Assembly (NCBI GenBank): GCA_023411395.1
Contig: JAEYOV010000080.1
Coordinates: 1 to 23,800 of the forward strand
Origin: Bacillota bacterium
GTDB lineage: Bacteria; Bacillota; Clostridia; Christensenellales; Aristaeellaceae
DNA length: 23,800 nt
Reading direction: 5' to 3'
Shown here: positions 14,345-21,874 of the stretch, piece after piece
Numbering within the stretch: position 1 is the first letter of the stretch
How the letters are laid out: each line of letters opens with the position of its first letter
Program-made: the position numbers and the translations under genes
Notes under the pieces: generated by a model
Database searches by the model: none
What the model was told of the DNA's origin: nothing
The model's input: only the letters and a program-made list of their open reading frames with translations

Positions 14345-16104
14345 TGGGATTGGCCGGCAAATTGCCATGGAAGGAAATCAAGGCGCAGTTACGGTGGCTT
14401 TATGGCACGGCGCATGGATTCAAGCGCAGCATCCTCATCCTGACAGGCATCTCCACCGCCACATCCTTGCTGGGTGTTTTGAGCGCTTTAATCATCAAGA
14501 CTTTGATCGATGTGGCAGTCGGCGCTCAGCAAGGCCACCTGCCGGGGATGGCCTTTCTTTTTGTGGCGGCGCTGGCCGCGGAGATCATATTGAATGCGGC
14601 TCAAAGTGTATTGAGTACAAGGGCCAGAACCATGCAGGCCAACGAATTGCAGGCCCGGCTGTTCCGCAAGTTCATGGCGGCCAGTTGGCAAGACCTCAGC
14701 TCGCGGCACAGCGGGGACTTGAGCAGCCGCATGCTCAGCGATGTGGAGGCCGTTAATCTTTTTCTTCTGTCCTCGATACCGGATATCATTTCCACCTTTG
14801 CGCAGCTTATGGCGGCTACCTGGATATTGATCCTTCTGGAGCCGGGGCTGGCTGTGCTGGCGCTGACGGTCACGCCGGTTTTCGTGGTGCTCGCCCGGAT
14901 TTTTGCAAGGCCCATGCGGGAAGCTGCCTTGAAGATACAAAGCCTGAAGGGTGAAAATCTTTCGCTGTCCCAGGAAGCCATTGCAAGCATTGTCACCATC
15001 CGCGCCTTTGAGCAGCAAACCGAAACCTGCGGGAGGTTATCCCGGCTGCATGGCAGCCTCCTTTCCTGGACCATGCGCCGGACAAGGCTGAGCGCGCTGT
15101 CCGGCGCCATACAGGCCGTAAGCTGGAGCACAACGTATGTTCTGTCGCTGATGTGGGGGATTCTACGGCTGTCAAAAAATGAAATAAGCTATGGCAGCCT
15201 GGCGGCTTACCTGCAGCTTGTTTTCCAGGTACAAGGCCCGCTCCGGCGGCTGTTCAGCCATATGCCGCAATTGATCACCGCCTCCGCCAGCATTTTGCGG
15301 CTCATGGAAGTGCTGGATATGCCGGAGGAGGTTTTGGAGCATGCTTCCTCCGTACACCCTGGCCCGCTTGGGGTCACGTTTGAGGATGTCCGTTTTGCTT
15401 ATCAGGAAGGGGAACCGGTCTTGAACAAAGTGAATATGGAGGTGGCCCCCGGCACTATGACGGCTTTGGTAGGACCGACGGGGGATGGGAAATCCACCGT
15501 CGTGCGCCTGCTGCTGGGGCTGGTCAAGCCGCAATCGGGCTGCATACTGCTTCACAAGCCGGAAGGCGGCAGCTATCCGGTGGGCGCCGGCACCCGCAGC
15601 GCGTTCGCGTATGTGCCCCAGGGGAATACCGCCCTGTCGGGCACCATCGCGGACAATTTGCGCCTGGCCAGGCCCGCTGCCACTTTGGAGGAAATGGAGG
15701 CCGTATTGCGGCAGGCCTGTGCCTGGGATTTTGTTTCCGCACTTACGGGAAAAATGGAAACGCGCATTGGCGAGCGCGGCATAGGCCTGTCGGAGGGCCA
15801 GCAGCAGCGCCTGGCCATCGCCCGGGCGCTTTTGCGGGACGCGCCCATCCTGATCCTGGACGAGGCCACTTCCGCGCTGGACAAAAAAACGGAGGCGCAA
15901 GTCCTTCTCAACATACAAAGCGCTTTGCACGGCCGCACCTGCCTGGTTATCACCCACCGCACTGCCGCCTTGCGGCTGTGCAGCCGCGTGTACCGGCTGT
16001 CCGGCGGGGCGGCATGCCTTTGCACCATGCGTGTAAAAAGCATCAGGACGCGGTTAAGGGTGAAAAAAGGCCGTACGCATTTTACGGCGGCGTCTTCTTT
16101 CTGA
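14344..16104 (+). CDS. ABC exporter (fused membrane and ATPase domains) of the peptide cluster
   Basis: A 586-residue half-transporter of the type that exports peptides or lipids. Residues about 25-310 form a six-helix membrane domain and about 345-560 the ATPase: Walker A GPTGDGKST (377-385), signature LSEGQ (482-486), Walker B LILDEATSALD and switch His in ITHRTAAL. There is no N-terminal C39 peptidase domain, so leader removal must be done elsewhere, presumably by the preceding peptidase. The last 30 or so residues form an unusual basic tail. The ATG at 14344 shares its A with the upstream stop codon; an earlier GTG at 14278 lies inside the peptidase gene. Confidence 0.9.
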   Translation: MGLAGKLPWKEIKAQLRWLYGTAHGFKRSILILTGISTATSLLGVLSALIIKTLIDVAVGAQQGHLPGMAFLFVAALAAEIILNAAQSVLSTRARTMQANELQARLFRKFMAASWQDLSSRHSGDLSSRMLSDVEAVNLFLLSSIPDIISTFAQLMAATWILILLEPGLAVLALTVTPVFVVLARIFARPMREAALKIQSLKGENLSLSQEAIASIVTIRAFEQQTETCGRLSRLHGSLLSWTMRRTRLSALSGAIQAVSWSTTYVLSLMWGILRLSKNEISYGSLAAYLQLVFQVQGPLRRLFSHMPQLITASASILRLMEVLDMPEEVLEHASSVHPGPLGVTFEDVRFAYQEGEPVLNKVNMEVAPGTMTALVGPTGDGKSTVVRLLLGLVKPQSGCILLHKPEGGSYPVGAGTRSAFAYVPQGNTALSGTIADNLRLARPAATLEEMEAVLRQACAWDFVSALTGKMETRIGERGIGLSEGQQQRLAIARALLRDAPILILDEATSALDKKTEAQVLLNIQSALHGRTCLVITHRTAALRLCSRVYRLSGGAACLCTMRVKSIRTRLRVKKGRTHFTAASSF

Positions 16105-16119
16105 TAAATGGGAGGGACT

Positions 16120-17385
16120 ATGACATACGAATTTGAATACCTGATGCATTTGTTTGCCTGTGGGGCAAGAGGGCTCACCCCCGATCCCCCCTGCCGGACG
16201 GTGGATTATGACCGTTTGGTGCGGCTCGCCGGGGAACAGACGGTATTGCCGCTGGTGGGCGCCGCATTGAGCGGTGCGCCCGATACCTGTCTTCCTGAGG
16301 AAAAGAGGAGCGCCCTGCTGGATACGGCCCGAAGCATGGCCTTATTGAATTACTACAGGAGGCGGCAGATACTGAAGCTGCTCCGGGATTTTGACAAGGC
16401 CGGCATTGAGGCCGTGCTGCTCAAAGGCTATACGGTAGCCGAAGCCTATGCGGAGCCCGATTGCCGCGTTTCCAGCGATACGGACATCTATGTGGATATC
16501 AGGGATGAAAAGCGGGCCCTGAAGCTTTTGCGGGAGCACGGATGCACGGTTGTCCCCCGGTCGCCAGTCAGCCATCATGCTATTTGCGAGCACCCCCGGA
16601 TGGGGTATATCGAACTGCATGTCATTCTTTACGATGAGATTGTGGAGGATGTATGGTTTCAAAAAATGGATGGCAGGCAATATATTCAGGAAGCCTATGA
16701 AAAGCATGCGTCTGAGGAAGGCGCTTACCTTGCCTTGGGCAGGACGGACAACCTGATATTTCTTGCCCTGCACATGATCAAGCATTTTATTAGCGGTGGC
16801 ATCAGTCTGCGGCAGATGATGGATATTGCGTTGTATTATAAAAAGTATGAAACCCAAATCGATGTCAAACGGTTTTGGAATACCCTTGGCTCATTGAAAT
16901 ACCAAAACCTCATGAATGCCGTACTGGGCGCCATGGTAAGTTACTGCGGCTTTTCTCAGGATGATTTTGCGGGCTCGGCAAAAGCGGACGGAGCGGCGGT
17001 ATCGGCCCTGCTTGACGACCTGGAGACCGGAGGATGGCTGGGGGTTAACGAAAAGGAGGAAAGGCAAGGCTCAAAATTCAGGTATAACCGTGCAAAATAC
17101 ATGGACAAGGCAAACGTGTATGCCTATTGGGGCTACATGATCCGGCGATGCGCATGCTGTTATATCCGTGCTTCGTTTCCTTCAAGGGCCGCGCTGGCAA
17201 AAAAATATCCCTGTGCCGGAAGGAGCGCATGGCTTGTTCCTGTTGCATGGGGCCGGCAAATGCTTGCCAGATTCCGGAGGCTGCTGAGCGGCAAGGTGCA
17301 GACCGGGATTGTTGTGCGTGAAGGGCGAATGCCCTGCGCCGAGAATGACAGAACGGAACTCTTCAGGCTGATGCGCATGATGTAA
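16120..17385 (+). CDS. Nucleotidyltransferase-like protein (NTP_transf_5 type)
   Basis: A 421-residue protein resembling the uncharacterised nucleotidyltransferase family that accompanies lasso-peptide and PqqD clusters. The core motif is LLKG (about 100-103) followed by SSDTDIYVD, with the metal-binding acidic pair D120 and D122. The segment HMIKHFISGGISLRQMMDIA is also typical of the family. The C-terminal third is basic and not recognisable. The best-supported hypothesis is nucleotide transfer to the peptide or a partner, but no substrate is known. GGAGGG lies 4 bases before the ATG at 16120. It is the last gene of the operon; no terminator was found before the next promoter, which starts 12 bases downstream. 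Confidence 0.8.
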   Translation: MTYEFEYLMHLFACGARGLTPDPPCRTVDYDRLVRLAGEQTVLPLVGAALSGAPDTCLPEEKRSALLDTARSMALLNYYRRRQILKLLRDFDKAGIEAVLLKGYTVAEAYAEPDCRVSSDTDIYVDIRDEKRALKLLREHGCTVVPRSPVSHHAICEHPRMGYIELHVILYDEIVEDVWFQKMDGRQYIQEAYEKHASEEGAYLALGRTDNLIFLALHMIKHFISGGISLRQMMDIALYYKKYETQIDVKRFWNTLGSLKYQNLMNAVLGAMVSYCGFSQDDFAGSAKADGAAVSALLDDLETGGWLGVNEKEERQGSKFRYNRAKYMDKANVYAYWGYMIRRCACCYIRASFPSRAALAKKYPCAGRSAWLVPVAWGRQMLARFRRLLSGKVQTGIVVREGRMPCAENDRTELFRLMRMM

Positions 17386-17396
17386 TACGCGGCGTG

Positions 17397-17425
17397 TTGA
17401 CAATCAGGGTTGTTTTTGATATGCT
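17397..17425 (+). promoter_or_regulatory. Promoter of the leader peptide and MFS pump
   Basis: TTGACA (17397-17402) and TATGCT (17420-17425) are separated by exactly 17 bases, about 28 bases before the leader peptide start codon. Confidence 0.82.
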
Positions 17426-17453
17426 GTTTTCATCACTCAAAAGGAGCGATCTT

Positions 17454-17477
17454 ATGACCGCGTCCCTGTTCCTGTAG
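17454..17477 (+). CDS. Attenuation leader peptide MTASLFL
   Basis: A seven-residue reading frame, ATG to TAG, with the strong ribosome binding site AAAAGGAG 7 bases upstream. It lies between a promoter and an array of hairpins in front of a Mef-like efflux gene. The first four residues match the leader peptide I recall for mef(A)/mef(E) elements (MTAS...). Such peptides make the ribosome stall when a macrolide or similar drug is bound, which then allows expression of the resistance gene. The classical Arg-Leu-Arg stalling motif is absent here (LFL), so the inducing drug may differ. Confidence 0.78.
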   Translation: MTASLFL

Positions 17478-17544
17478 GATACGCCAAGGCTTTCCGCTGC
17501 TGATGGCAGCGGGTTTTGGCGTATCCGCCAGGCGAGAAGCCTGG
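17477..17544 (+). promoter_or_regulatory. Attenuator-like hairpins upstream of the MFS pump
   Basis: An 11-bp outer stem (GGATACGCCAA, 17477-17487, with TTGGCGTATCC, 17516-17526) encloses a 7-bp stem CCGCTGC/GCAGCGG (17494-17512) that is followed by GTTTT. A third hairpin, CCAGGC/GCCTGG, lies at 17528-17544. The outer stem begins at the leader's stop codon, so a stalled ribosome would block it. The inner hairpin plus T-tract could be the terminator arm. The exact switch (termination or translation) is inferred. Confidence 0.7.
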
Positions 17545-17570
17545 CATCACAGAACAGGAGGCGTTTTTTG

Positions 17571-18785
17571 ATGCAGTTCACACGCTGGAAGAGGCGTTTT
17601 TATATCCTTTGGTCCGGGCAGACGGTATCGCTGCTCACCAGTTCGGTAGTTCAATATGCCCTTTTGTGGCACCTAACGCAAAGAACCGGCTCCGCCGCGG
17701 TGCTTTCCCTGGCGGCGCTGATGGGCTTTTTGCCCATGGCGATTTTCGGGCCCTTTACAGGCAGCCTGGCCGACAGGCTGGACAGGCGGAAGATTATGAT
17801 CGCCGCGGATATGGCGATTGCAGGGGCGGCACTGATCCTTGTGCTTTGGGGCGCGGCCGGAGAGCTGCCCATATCCCTTATTTACGGCGCGCTGTTTTTG
17901 CGGGCGCTGGGCACGGCCTTTCATCAGCCGTGCCTGAACGCGGTGACGCCGCTGATGGTGCCTAACGAAGAGCTGGACCGCTGCGCCGGGCGCACCCAGG
18001 CGTTCCAATCCGTATCCACCCTTGCAAGCCCCGCTTTGGCGGCGCTTTTGTATGCCTTGATGCCCCTGAACCTGCTCATCGGCCTGGATGTGCTGGGCGC
18101 CGTAGCAGGCGTGATAGCGGTGATTCTGGCCCGCATCCCGCCTACGCCCAGGAGCGAACCCGCCGAAAAAACCCATGTGCTCCGGGATACGCTGGAGGGC
18201 TTGAAGTACCTGTACCGGCAGAAGGGCTTGTTTTCCCTGACCATGGTGGCCGCGCTGCTGTCGTTTGCCTATATTCCCGCCGCAAGCCTGTATCCCTTGA
18301 TGGTGCTGAACCGCTTTGGCGGCACCACAACCCACGCCGGGCTTGTGGAAACAGGCTTTTCCCTGGGGATGCTGCTGGGCGGAATACTATTGGCCGCCCT
18401 GCGGGGGCCAAAGCGCAGGATTTTCCTGATGGCCGCTTCCTTGACGGTGATCGGTTTCACCATATCGGGCATGGGGCTGCTAAAGCCGGAGGGGCTGATC
18501 GCCTTTGGCGTGCTTACCTTGCTTTCCGGATTGGCCGCGCCCTTCTTTCAGGGACCCTTCATGGCGCTTTTGCAGCGCAAGGTCCCGCCGGACTACCTGG
18601 GCCGGGCCATGGGGGTATCCGGTTCGCTGATGTCCCTGGCCTGTCCCCTGGGGCTGGCCGCTGCCGGCCTGGCGGCGGAAGCATGGGGCGCGCCTGTCTG
18701 GTTCATCGCGGGCGGGCTGCTGTGCGTGCTTTGCGCAGGGCTGTGCATGATGATTCCCGCCGTGCGGCGGGTGGACATGGACTGA
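17571..18785 (+). CDS. MFS efflux transporter, Mef-like (macrolide-efflux type)
   Basis: A 404-residue, roughly 12-helix major facilitator protein of the DHA3 drug:proton antiporter group. Its N-terminus closely follows Mef(A): WKRRFYILWSGQTVSLLTSS, then LSLAALMGFLPMAIFGP, LADRLDRRKIMIAAD, GTAFHQPCLNAVTPLMVP and LNLLIGLDVLGAV. The C-terminal PPDYLGRAMGVSGSLMSLACPLGL also matches the family. It probably pumps a macrolide or related drug out of the cell, though identity is too low to name an allele or resistance phenotype. CAGGAGG lies 9 bases before the ATG. Its own promoter, leader peptide and hairpins imply drug-inducible expression. Confidence 0.88.
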   Translation: MQFTRWKRRFYILWSGQTVSLLTSSVVQYALLWHLTQRTGSAAVLSLAALMGFLPMAIFGPFTGSLADRLDRRKIMIAADMAIAGAALILVLWGAAGELPISLIYGALFLRALGTAFHQPCLNAVTPLMVPNEELDRCAGRTQAFQSVSTLASPALAALLYALMPLNLLIGLDVLGAVAGVIAVILARIPPTPRSEPAEKTHVLRDTLEGLKYLYRQKGLFSLTMVAALLSFAYIPAASLYPLMVLNRFGGTTTHAGLVETGFSLGMLLGGILLAALRGPKRRIFLMAASLTVIGFTISGMGLLKPEGLIAFGVLTLLSGLAAPFFQGPFMALLQRKVPPDYLGRAMGVSGSLMSLACPLGLAAAGLAAEAWGAPVWFIAGGLLCVLCAGLCMMIPAVRRVDMD

Positions 18786-18799
18786 AACACAAAAAATAC

Positions 18800-18828
18800 T
18801 TGCCCCGGCGAAACGCATTGGCTATACT
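18800..18828 (+). promoter_or_regulatory. Promoter of the EamA transporter gene
   Basis: TTGCCC (18800-18805) and TATACT (18823-18828) are 17 bases apart. The promoter lies within the loop and left arm of the upstream gene's terminator. Confidence 0.75.
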
Positions 18829-18857
18829 GCTTGCATGCGGCCCGCCGGGGCTTTTTT
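18802..18857 (+). terminator. Terminator of the MFS gene enclosing a promoter
   Basis: GCCCCGGCG (18802-18810) pairs with CGCCGGGGC (18843-18851), followed by six T residues (18852-18857). The 32-base loop contains the -10 box of the next gene. Transcripts from the MFS gene would form the stem; transcripts starting at the inner promoter would lack its left arm and escape termination. Confidence 0.75.
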
Positions 18858-18867
18858 GGAGGCATGT

Positions 18868-19776
18868 ATGAAGTGGAAGGACAGCTTTCATCCTTACGCA
18901 TTGACCACCATTTTCTTCTGGTCGCTGGCTTTTCCCATCACTCACCTGGCGATGAACCATTTTTCCGCCTATGGGCTGGGGTTGTGGCGGTATGCGGCGG
19001 CCAGTGCCGCGCTGCTGCCCGTGGTTTTTATCAAAAAGCTGCGGCCGCCGCGATGGAACGATATCGGATGGTTTTTACTGTCCGGCGCGCTGGGCTTTGC
19101 CGTGTACATGGTGGTGTTCAACATCGGCAACAACCTGGTGACTTCCGCCACCGCCAGCGTGATGCTGGCTGTGACGCCTGTGCTCACCGCACTGCTTGCC
19201 CGCATGTTCTATAAAGAAAGGCTGAAGGCCCGCCAGTGGATTGCCGTGGCCGTGGAGTTTTCGGGCATCCTGATCCTTGCGCTGTGGCGGGGCGTGCTGG
19301 CGCTCAATGAAGGCGTACTGTGGCTGATGGCCGCAGTCATCTGCATCAGTTTATACAATATCATCCAGCGCAGGCTTACCAAAACCTATTCCCCGCTGCA
19401 ATCCGCCGTGTACAGCATCTTTTTCGGTACGCTGCTTCTGTGCGCATTCCTGCCCCAGGCCGTTTCCGAAATGAAAACCGCCGTGCCGGTACATTGGCTG
19501 TATGTGCTGCTGCTGGGCGTCTTCCCCAGCGCCGTGGCCTATGTCACCTGGTCCGCCGCCTTCCGGCGCGCGCCAAGGACCAGCGATGTGAGCAACTATA
19601 TGTTCATCACGCCCTTTTTGAGTACCCTGGCGGGCTTCCTCATCAACGGCGAGTTGCCGGACATCGCCACCCTGCTGGGCGGCGCGGTGATCCTCACCGG
19701 CGTGGCGCTGTTCAACTACCGGGGCCACGCCAGGGGCTCCGTTCCTGGACCCCGTCAAAGGGATGCAGCCCTTTGA
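18868..19776 (+). CDS. EamA/DMT-family transporter
   Basis: A 302-residue protein with about ten membrane helices in two EamA repeats (about 8-140 and 150-285), the drug/metabolite transporter architecture. Recognisable parts are the first helix FFWSLAFPITHLAM, the end of the first repeat LLARMFYKERLKARQW, and APRTSDVSNYMFITPFLSTL near the end. The substrate cannot be inferred. TTGGAGG lies 5 bases before the ATG at 18868. The natural family end is near FNYRG; the last 16 residues or so are translated from a hairpin repeat that has overrun the 3' end. Confidence 0.88.
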   Translation: MKWKDSFHPYALTTIFFWSLAFPITHLAMNHFSAYGLGLWRYAAASAALLPVVFIKKLRPPRWNDIGWFLLSGALGFAVYMVVFNIGNNLVTSATASVMLAVTPVLTALLARMFYKERLKARQWIAVAVEFSGILILALWRGVLALNEGVLWLMAAVICISLYNIIQRRLTKTYSPLQSAVYSIFFGTLLLCAFLPQAVSEMKTAVPVHWLYVLLLGVFPSAVAYVTWSAAFRRAPRTSDVSNYMFITPFLSTLAGFLINGELPDIATLLGGAVILTGVALFNYRGHARGSVPGPRQRDAAL

Positions 19777-19794
19777 AATCCCGGTTTTGGGATC
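19741..19794 (+). repeat. Dispersed hairpin repeat, copy A
   Basis: CAAAGGG (19756-19762) pairs with CCCTTTG (19769-19775), and ATCCC/GGGAT (about 19778-19793) forms a second hairpin. CCTGGACCCCG precedes them. The pattern matches copy B (19929-19985) read on the opposite strand: CCTG-ACCCC, AAGGGAT, a CCCTT right arm, then AATC. It may also serve as the EamA gene's terminator. Confidence 0.62.
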
Positions 19795-19828
19795 ATAAAG
19801 CAATAAGTATTATTTTTCCATAAGATAG

Positions 19829-19881
19829 GGTATCAAACAAGGCGGGCGATTGATATTCGCCCGTCAAGCGTGTATGATACC
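19829..19881. other. Nested hairpin between convergent genes
   Basis: GGTATCA (19829-19835) pairs with TGATACC (19875-19881), enclosing CGGGCG/CGCCCG (19843-19863). It lies midway between the two repeat copies and could be a bidirectional transcription end. There is no T-run on either side. Confidence 0.5.
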
Positions 19882-19928
19882 TGGTTTGCGGATGCCATAT
19901 AATTATTGATCCATACAAATAATGGAGA

Positions 19929-19985
19929 TTCCCAAGGGGTGAAATCCCTTGGGCAGGGGTGCAGGGGACAGGGTCCCCTGCCCTC
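19929..19985 (-). repeat. Dispersed hairpin repeat, copy B
   Basis: CCCAAGGG (19931-19938) pairs with CCCTTGGG (19946-19953), and GCAGGGGAC (19961-19969) pairs with GTCCCCTGC (19973-19981). On the minus strand it starts about 2 bases after the stop of the SGNH hydrolase gene and reads like copy A at 19741-19794. It probably acts as a 3'-end element. Confidence 0.62.
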
Positions 19986-19986
19986 G

Positions 19987-20619
19987 TCATTCCGTCATCA
20001 CGGCGTTCAGCCAGGCTTCGGCCATGAGGGCGGAGCCGGCGGGGGTGGGGTGGACGCCGTCGGCGGCCCAGAAGGCCAGCTCCTGCCGGGTGCTGGCCTG
20101 GGCGAAGATGCCGTCGAAGGGCACGTAGATGGCGCCGTATTCCCTTGCCAGGGAGCGGACGATGTGGATTTTGGGGTCCAGGTCTTCCCGCCATGCGGCC
20201 CGATCCTCCGGGATGGGCAGCAAAAACGGCTCGCACAAAATGAGGCTGGCATTGGTGCGGGTGCGCACATCCTCCAGCATGGCCCGGTAGTGCTCGGAAA
20301 ACTCGGCGGCTGTTGTGCGCATGTTGGAATCAAAAAACCGCCAGGTGTCGTTGATACCGATCAAAATCGACACCCAGTCGGGCTGGAGGGCCACGCAATC
20401 CTCCTGCCACCGGAGGCGCATGTCGCCGGCCCGGTCGCCGCTGACGCCCCGGTTTAAAAATGTGACGCCCAGTTCCGGGTAGCGGGCGGAAAAGAGGCTG
20501 GCGGCGATATAGGCGTAGCCGTAGCCCAGGTTGCCGGGCTCCAGGCGGTTGCGCCCGCAGTCGGTGATGGAGTCGCCCTGAAAGAGAACCAGATCGCCCT
20601 GCTGGAAGATGGGACGCAT
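19987..20619 (-). CDS. SGNH/GDSL-family hydrolase
   Basis: A 210-residue esterase or acetylhydrolase of the SGNH fold. Block I is FQGDSITD (nucleophile S17), block II NRGVSGD (G58), block III GINDTW (N90) and block V DGVHPT (D187, H190), so the whole catalytic set is present. There is no signal peptide, so it acts in the cytoplasm, probably on acetylated sugars or small esters, as relatives of this length do. AAAGGAG lies 8 bases before the ATG at 20619; upstream in-frame codons cross the promoter. It appears to be transcribed alone. Confidence 0.91.
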   Translation of the reverse strand: MRPIFQQGDLVLFQGDSITDCGRNRLEPGNLGYGYAYIAASLFSARYPELGVTFLNRGVSGDRAGDMRLRWQEDCVALQPDWVSILIGINDTWRFFDSNMRTTAAEFSEHYRAMLEDVRTRTNASLILCEPFLLPIPEDRAAWREDLDPKIHIVRSLAREYGAIYVPFDGIFAQASTRQELAFWAADGVHPTPAGSALMAEAWLNAVMTE

Positions 20620-20679
20620 TGGGAGCACTCCTTTTCTGTTGTAGCTTTTTGCCGCGCACATAACATAGCTGATGCTTGC

Positions 20680-20708
20680 AGGATACACAACGTGGGGGAT
20701 TTTGTCAA
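20680..20708 (-). promoter_or_regulatory. Promoter of the SGNH hydrolase gene
   Basis: On the minus strand TTGACA (20708-20703) and TATCCT (20685-20680) are 17 bases apart. A second TTGACA lies 13 bases further upstream (20721-20716) within the preceding gene's terminator T-tract region. Confidence 0.75.
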
Positions 20709-20720
20709 ATGGTTTTGTCA

Positions 20721-20748
20721 AAAGAAAACCCCATGACATTGTCATGGG
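20721..20748 (-). terminator. Terminator after the PflA-like radical SAM gene
   Basis: On the minus strand an 8-bp stem, CCCATGAC-AAT-GTCATGGG (20748-20730), is followed by GTTTTCTTTT. It lies about 110 bases after the gene's stop codon. Confidence 0.75.
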
Positions 20749-20858
20749 ATGCAAAGCGGCGGATTGCGTCCGCATTGGAACGGGCTGCCCGCACCGGACA
20801 GGGTGGCTTTTGTATCCGTGGCATAATCTCGCTGCTTTGTGACCTTCCCATTTGCAAA

Positions 20859-21740
20859 CTATTCTGCGCTGAATGGCGGCACGTACGCCGCATCGGCCGC
20901 GTCCGCTTCCTGCCCGTAGCCCGGCAGGCCAAGGGACAGCATATGATCCCGAACCCTGTTGTACTCCTTTTCGGTGATCCTTCTATTAAGGCCGGGGATG
21001 GAAACGCCGTTCATGGGCACATACTGGCGCATGAGGCTGACCGGCGTGCCGGAGGGCAGGCTTTCCGCAATCCAGTCCAGCAGCTTGATGCTTTCGCCTG
21101 TCAGGCCGGGCAGGATCAGATGGCGCACCAGCGTTCCCTTTTGCATGAGGCCGTCTTCACCGTACACGGCGGGGCCTGTTTGCCGGCACATTTCCAGGAT
21201 GGCCTTAGAGGCGTACTCAAAATAATCCGGCGCGCCGGCGCACAGCTTGCCCATGGCCGGGGAGAAATGCTTCAGGTCGGGGAGGTATACATCCACGATG
21301 CCGTCCAGCAGCCTCAATGTTTCCGCCTTTTCATAGCCGCCGGTGTTCCACACGATGGGGATGCTTGGCCGGTAGAGTTCAAATGCGCTTAAAATGGCGG
21401 GCATAAAATGCGTGGGTGTGACCAGATTGATGTTGTGCACGCCTTCGCTTTCCAGGCGTTTGAAAACATCCGCCAACTCTTTTATTGAGATGCGTCTTCC
21501 AAGCCGCCCATGGCTGATTTCCCCGTTCTGGCAATAGGCGCAGCGCAGCACGCAGCCGGTGAAAAATACCGTGCCGCTGCCGCGGGTTCCGCTGATACAG
21601 GGCTCCTCCCAGAAATGTGGCGCGGCCCTGGCGATGACGGGATCCAGGCCCATGCGGCAAAAGCCGCTGCCTTCCATGGGGGTGCGCTCGGCGGCGCAGT
21701 TCCGTGGGCATAAGGTGCAAAGGGACATATAAAGCCTCAT
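20859..21740 (-). CDS. Radical SAM protein, PflA-like (COG1313 type)
   Basis: A 293-residue radical SAM protein. The cluster motif CVLRCAYCQN (C63, C67, C70) is preceded by a cysteine-rich N-terminus (CTLCPRNC, then FCRMG) typical of the COG1313/PflX group of uncharacterised pyruvate-formate-lyase-activating-enzyme relatives. WNTGGYE, DVYLPDLKH and LILPG are further family landmarks. No glycyl-radical enzyme is adjacent, so the substrate is unknown. The ATG at 21740 is chosen because AAAGAGAG lies just before it; a start 8 codons upstream has no ribosome binding site. Confidence 0.88.
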   Translation of the reverse strand: MRLYMSLCTLCPRNCAAERTPMEGSGFCRMGLDPVIARAAPHFWEEPCISGTRGSGTVFFTGCVLRCAYCQNGEISHGRLGRRISIKELADVFKRLESEGVHNINLVTPTHFMPAILSAFELYRPSIPIVWNTGGYEKAETLRLLDGIVDVYLPDLKHFSPAMGKLCAGAPDYFEYASKAILEMCRQTGPAVYGEDGLMQKGTLVRHLILPGLTGESIKLLDWIAESLPSGTPVSLMRQYVPMNGVSIPGLNRRITEKEYNRVRDHMLSLGLPGYGQEADAADAAYVPPFSAE

Positions 21741-21874
21741 CTTACTCTCTTTGGATGCGTTCATGGAAATGACTATCGATCAATTGAAATTCAACCCAAA
21801 GAATCATATCAAAACCATTTGCCTGGAAAATGCCCCGATTCTAAAACTCCGGCATAACAGCTGCTTTTGCTTCT

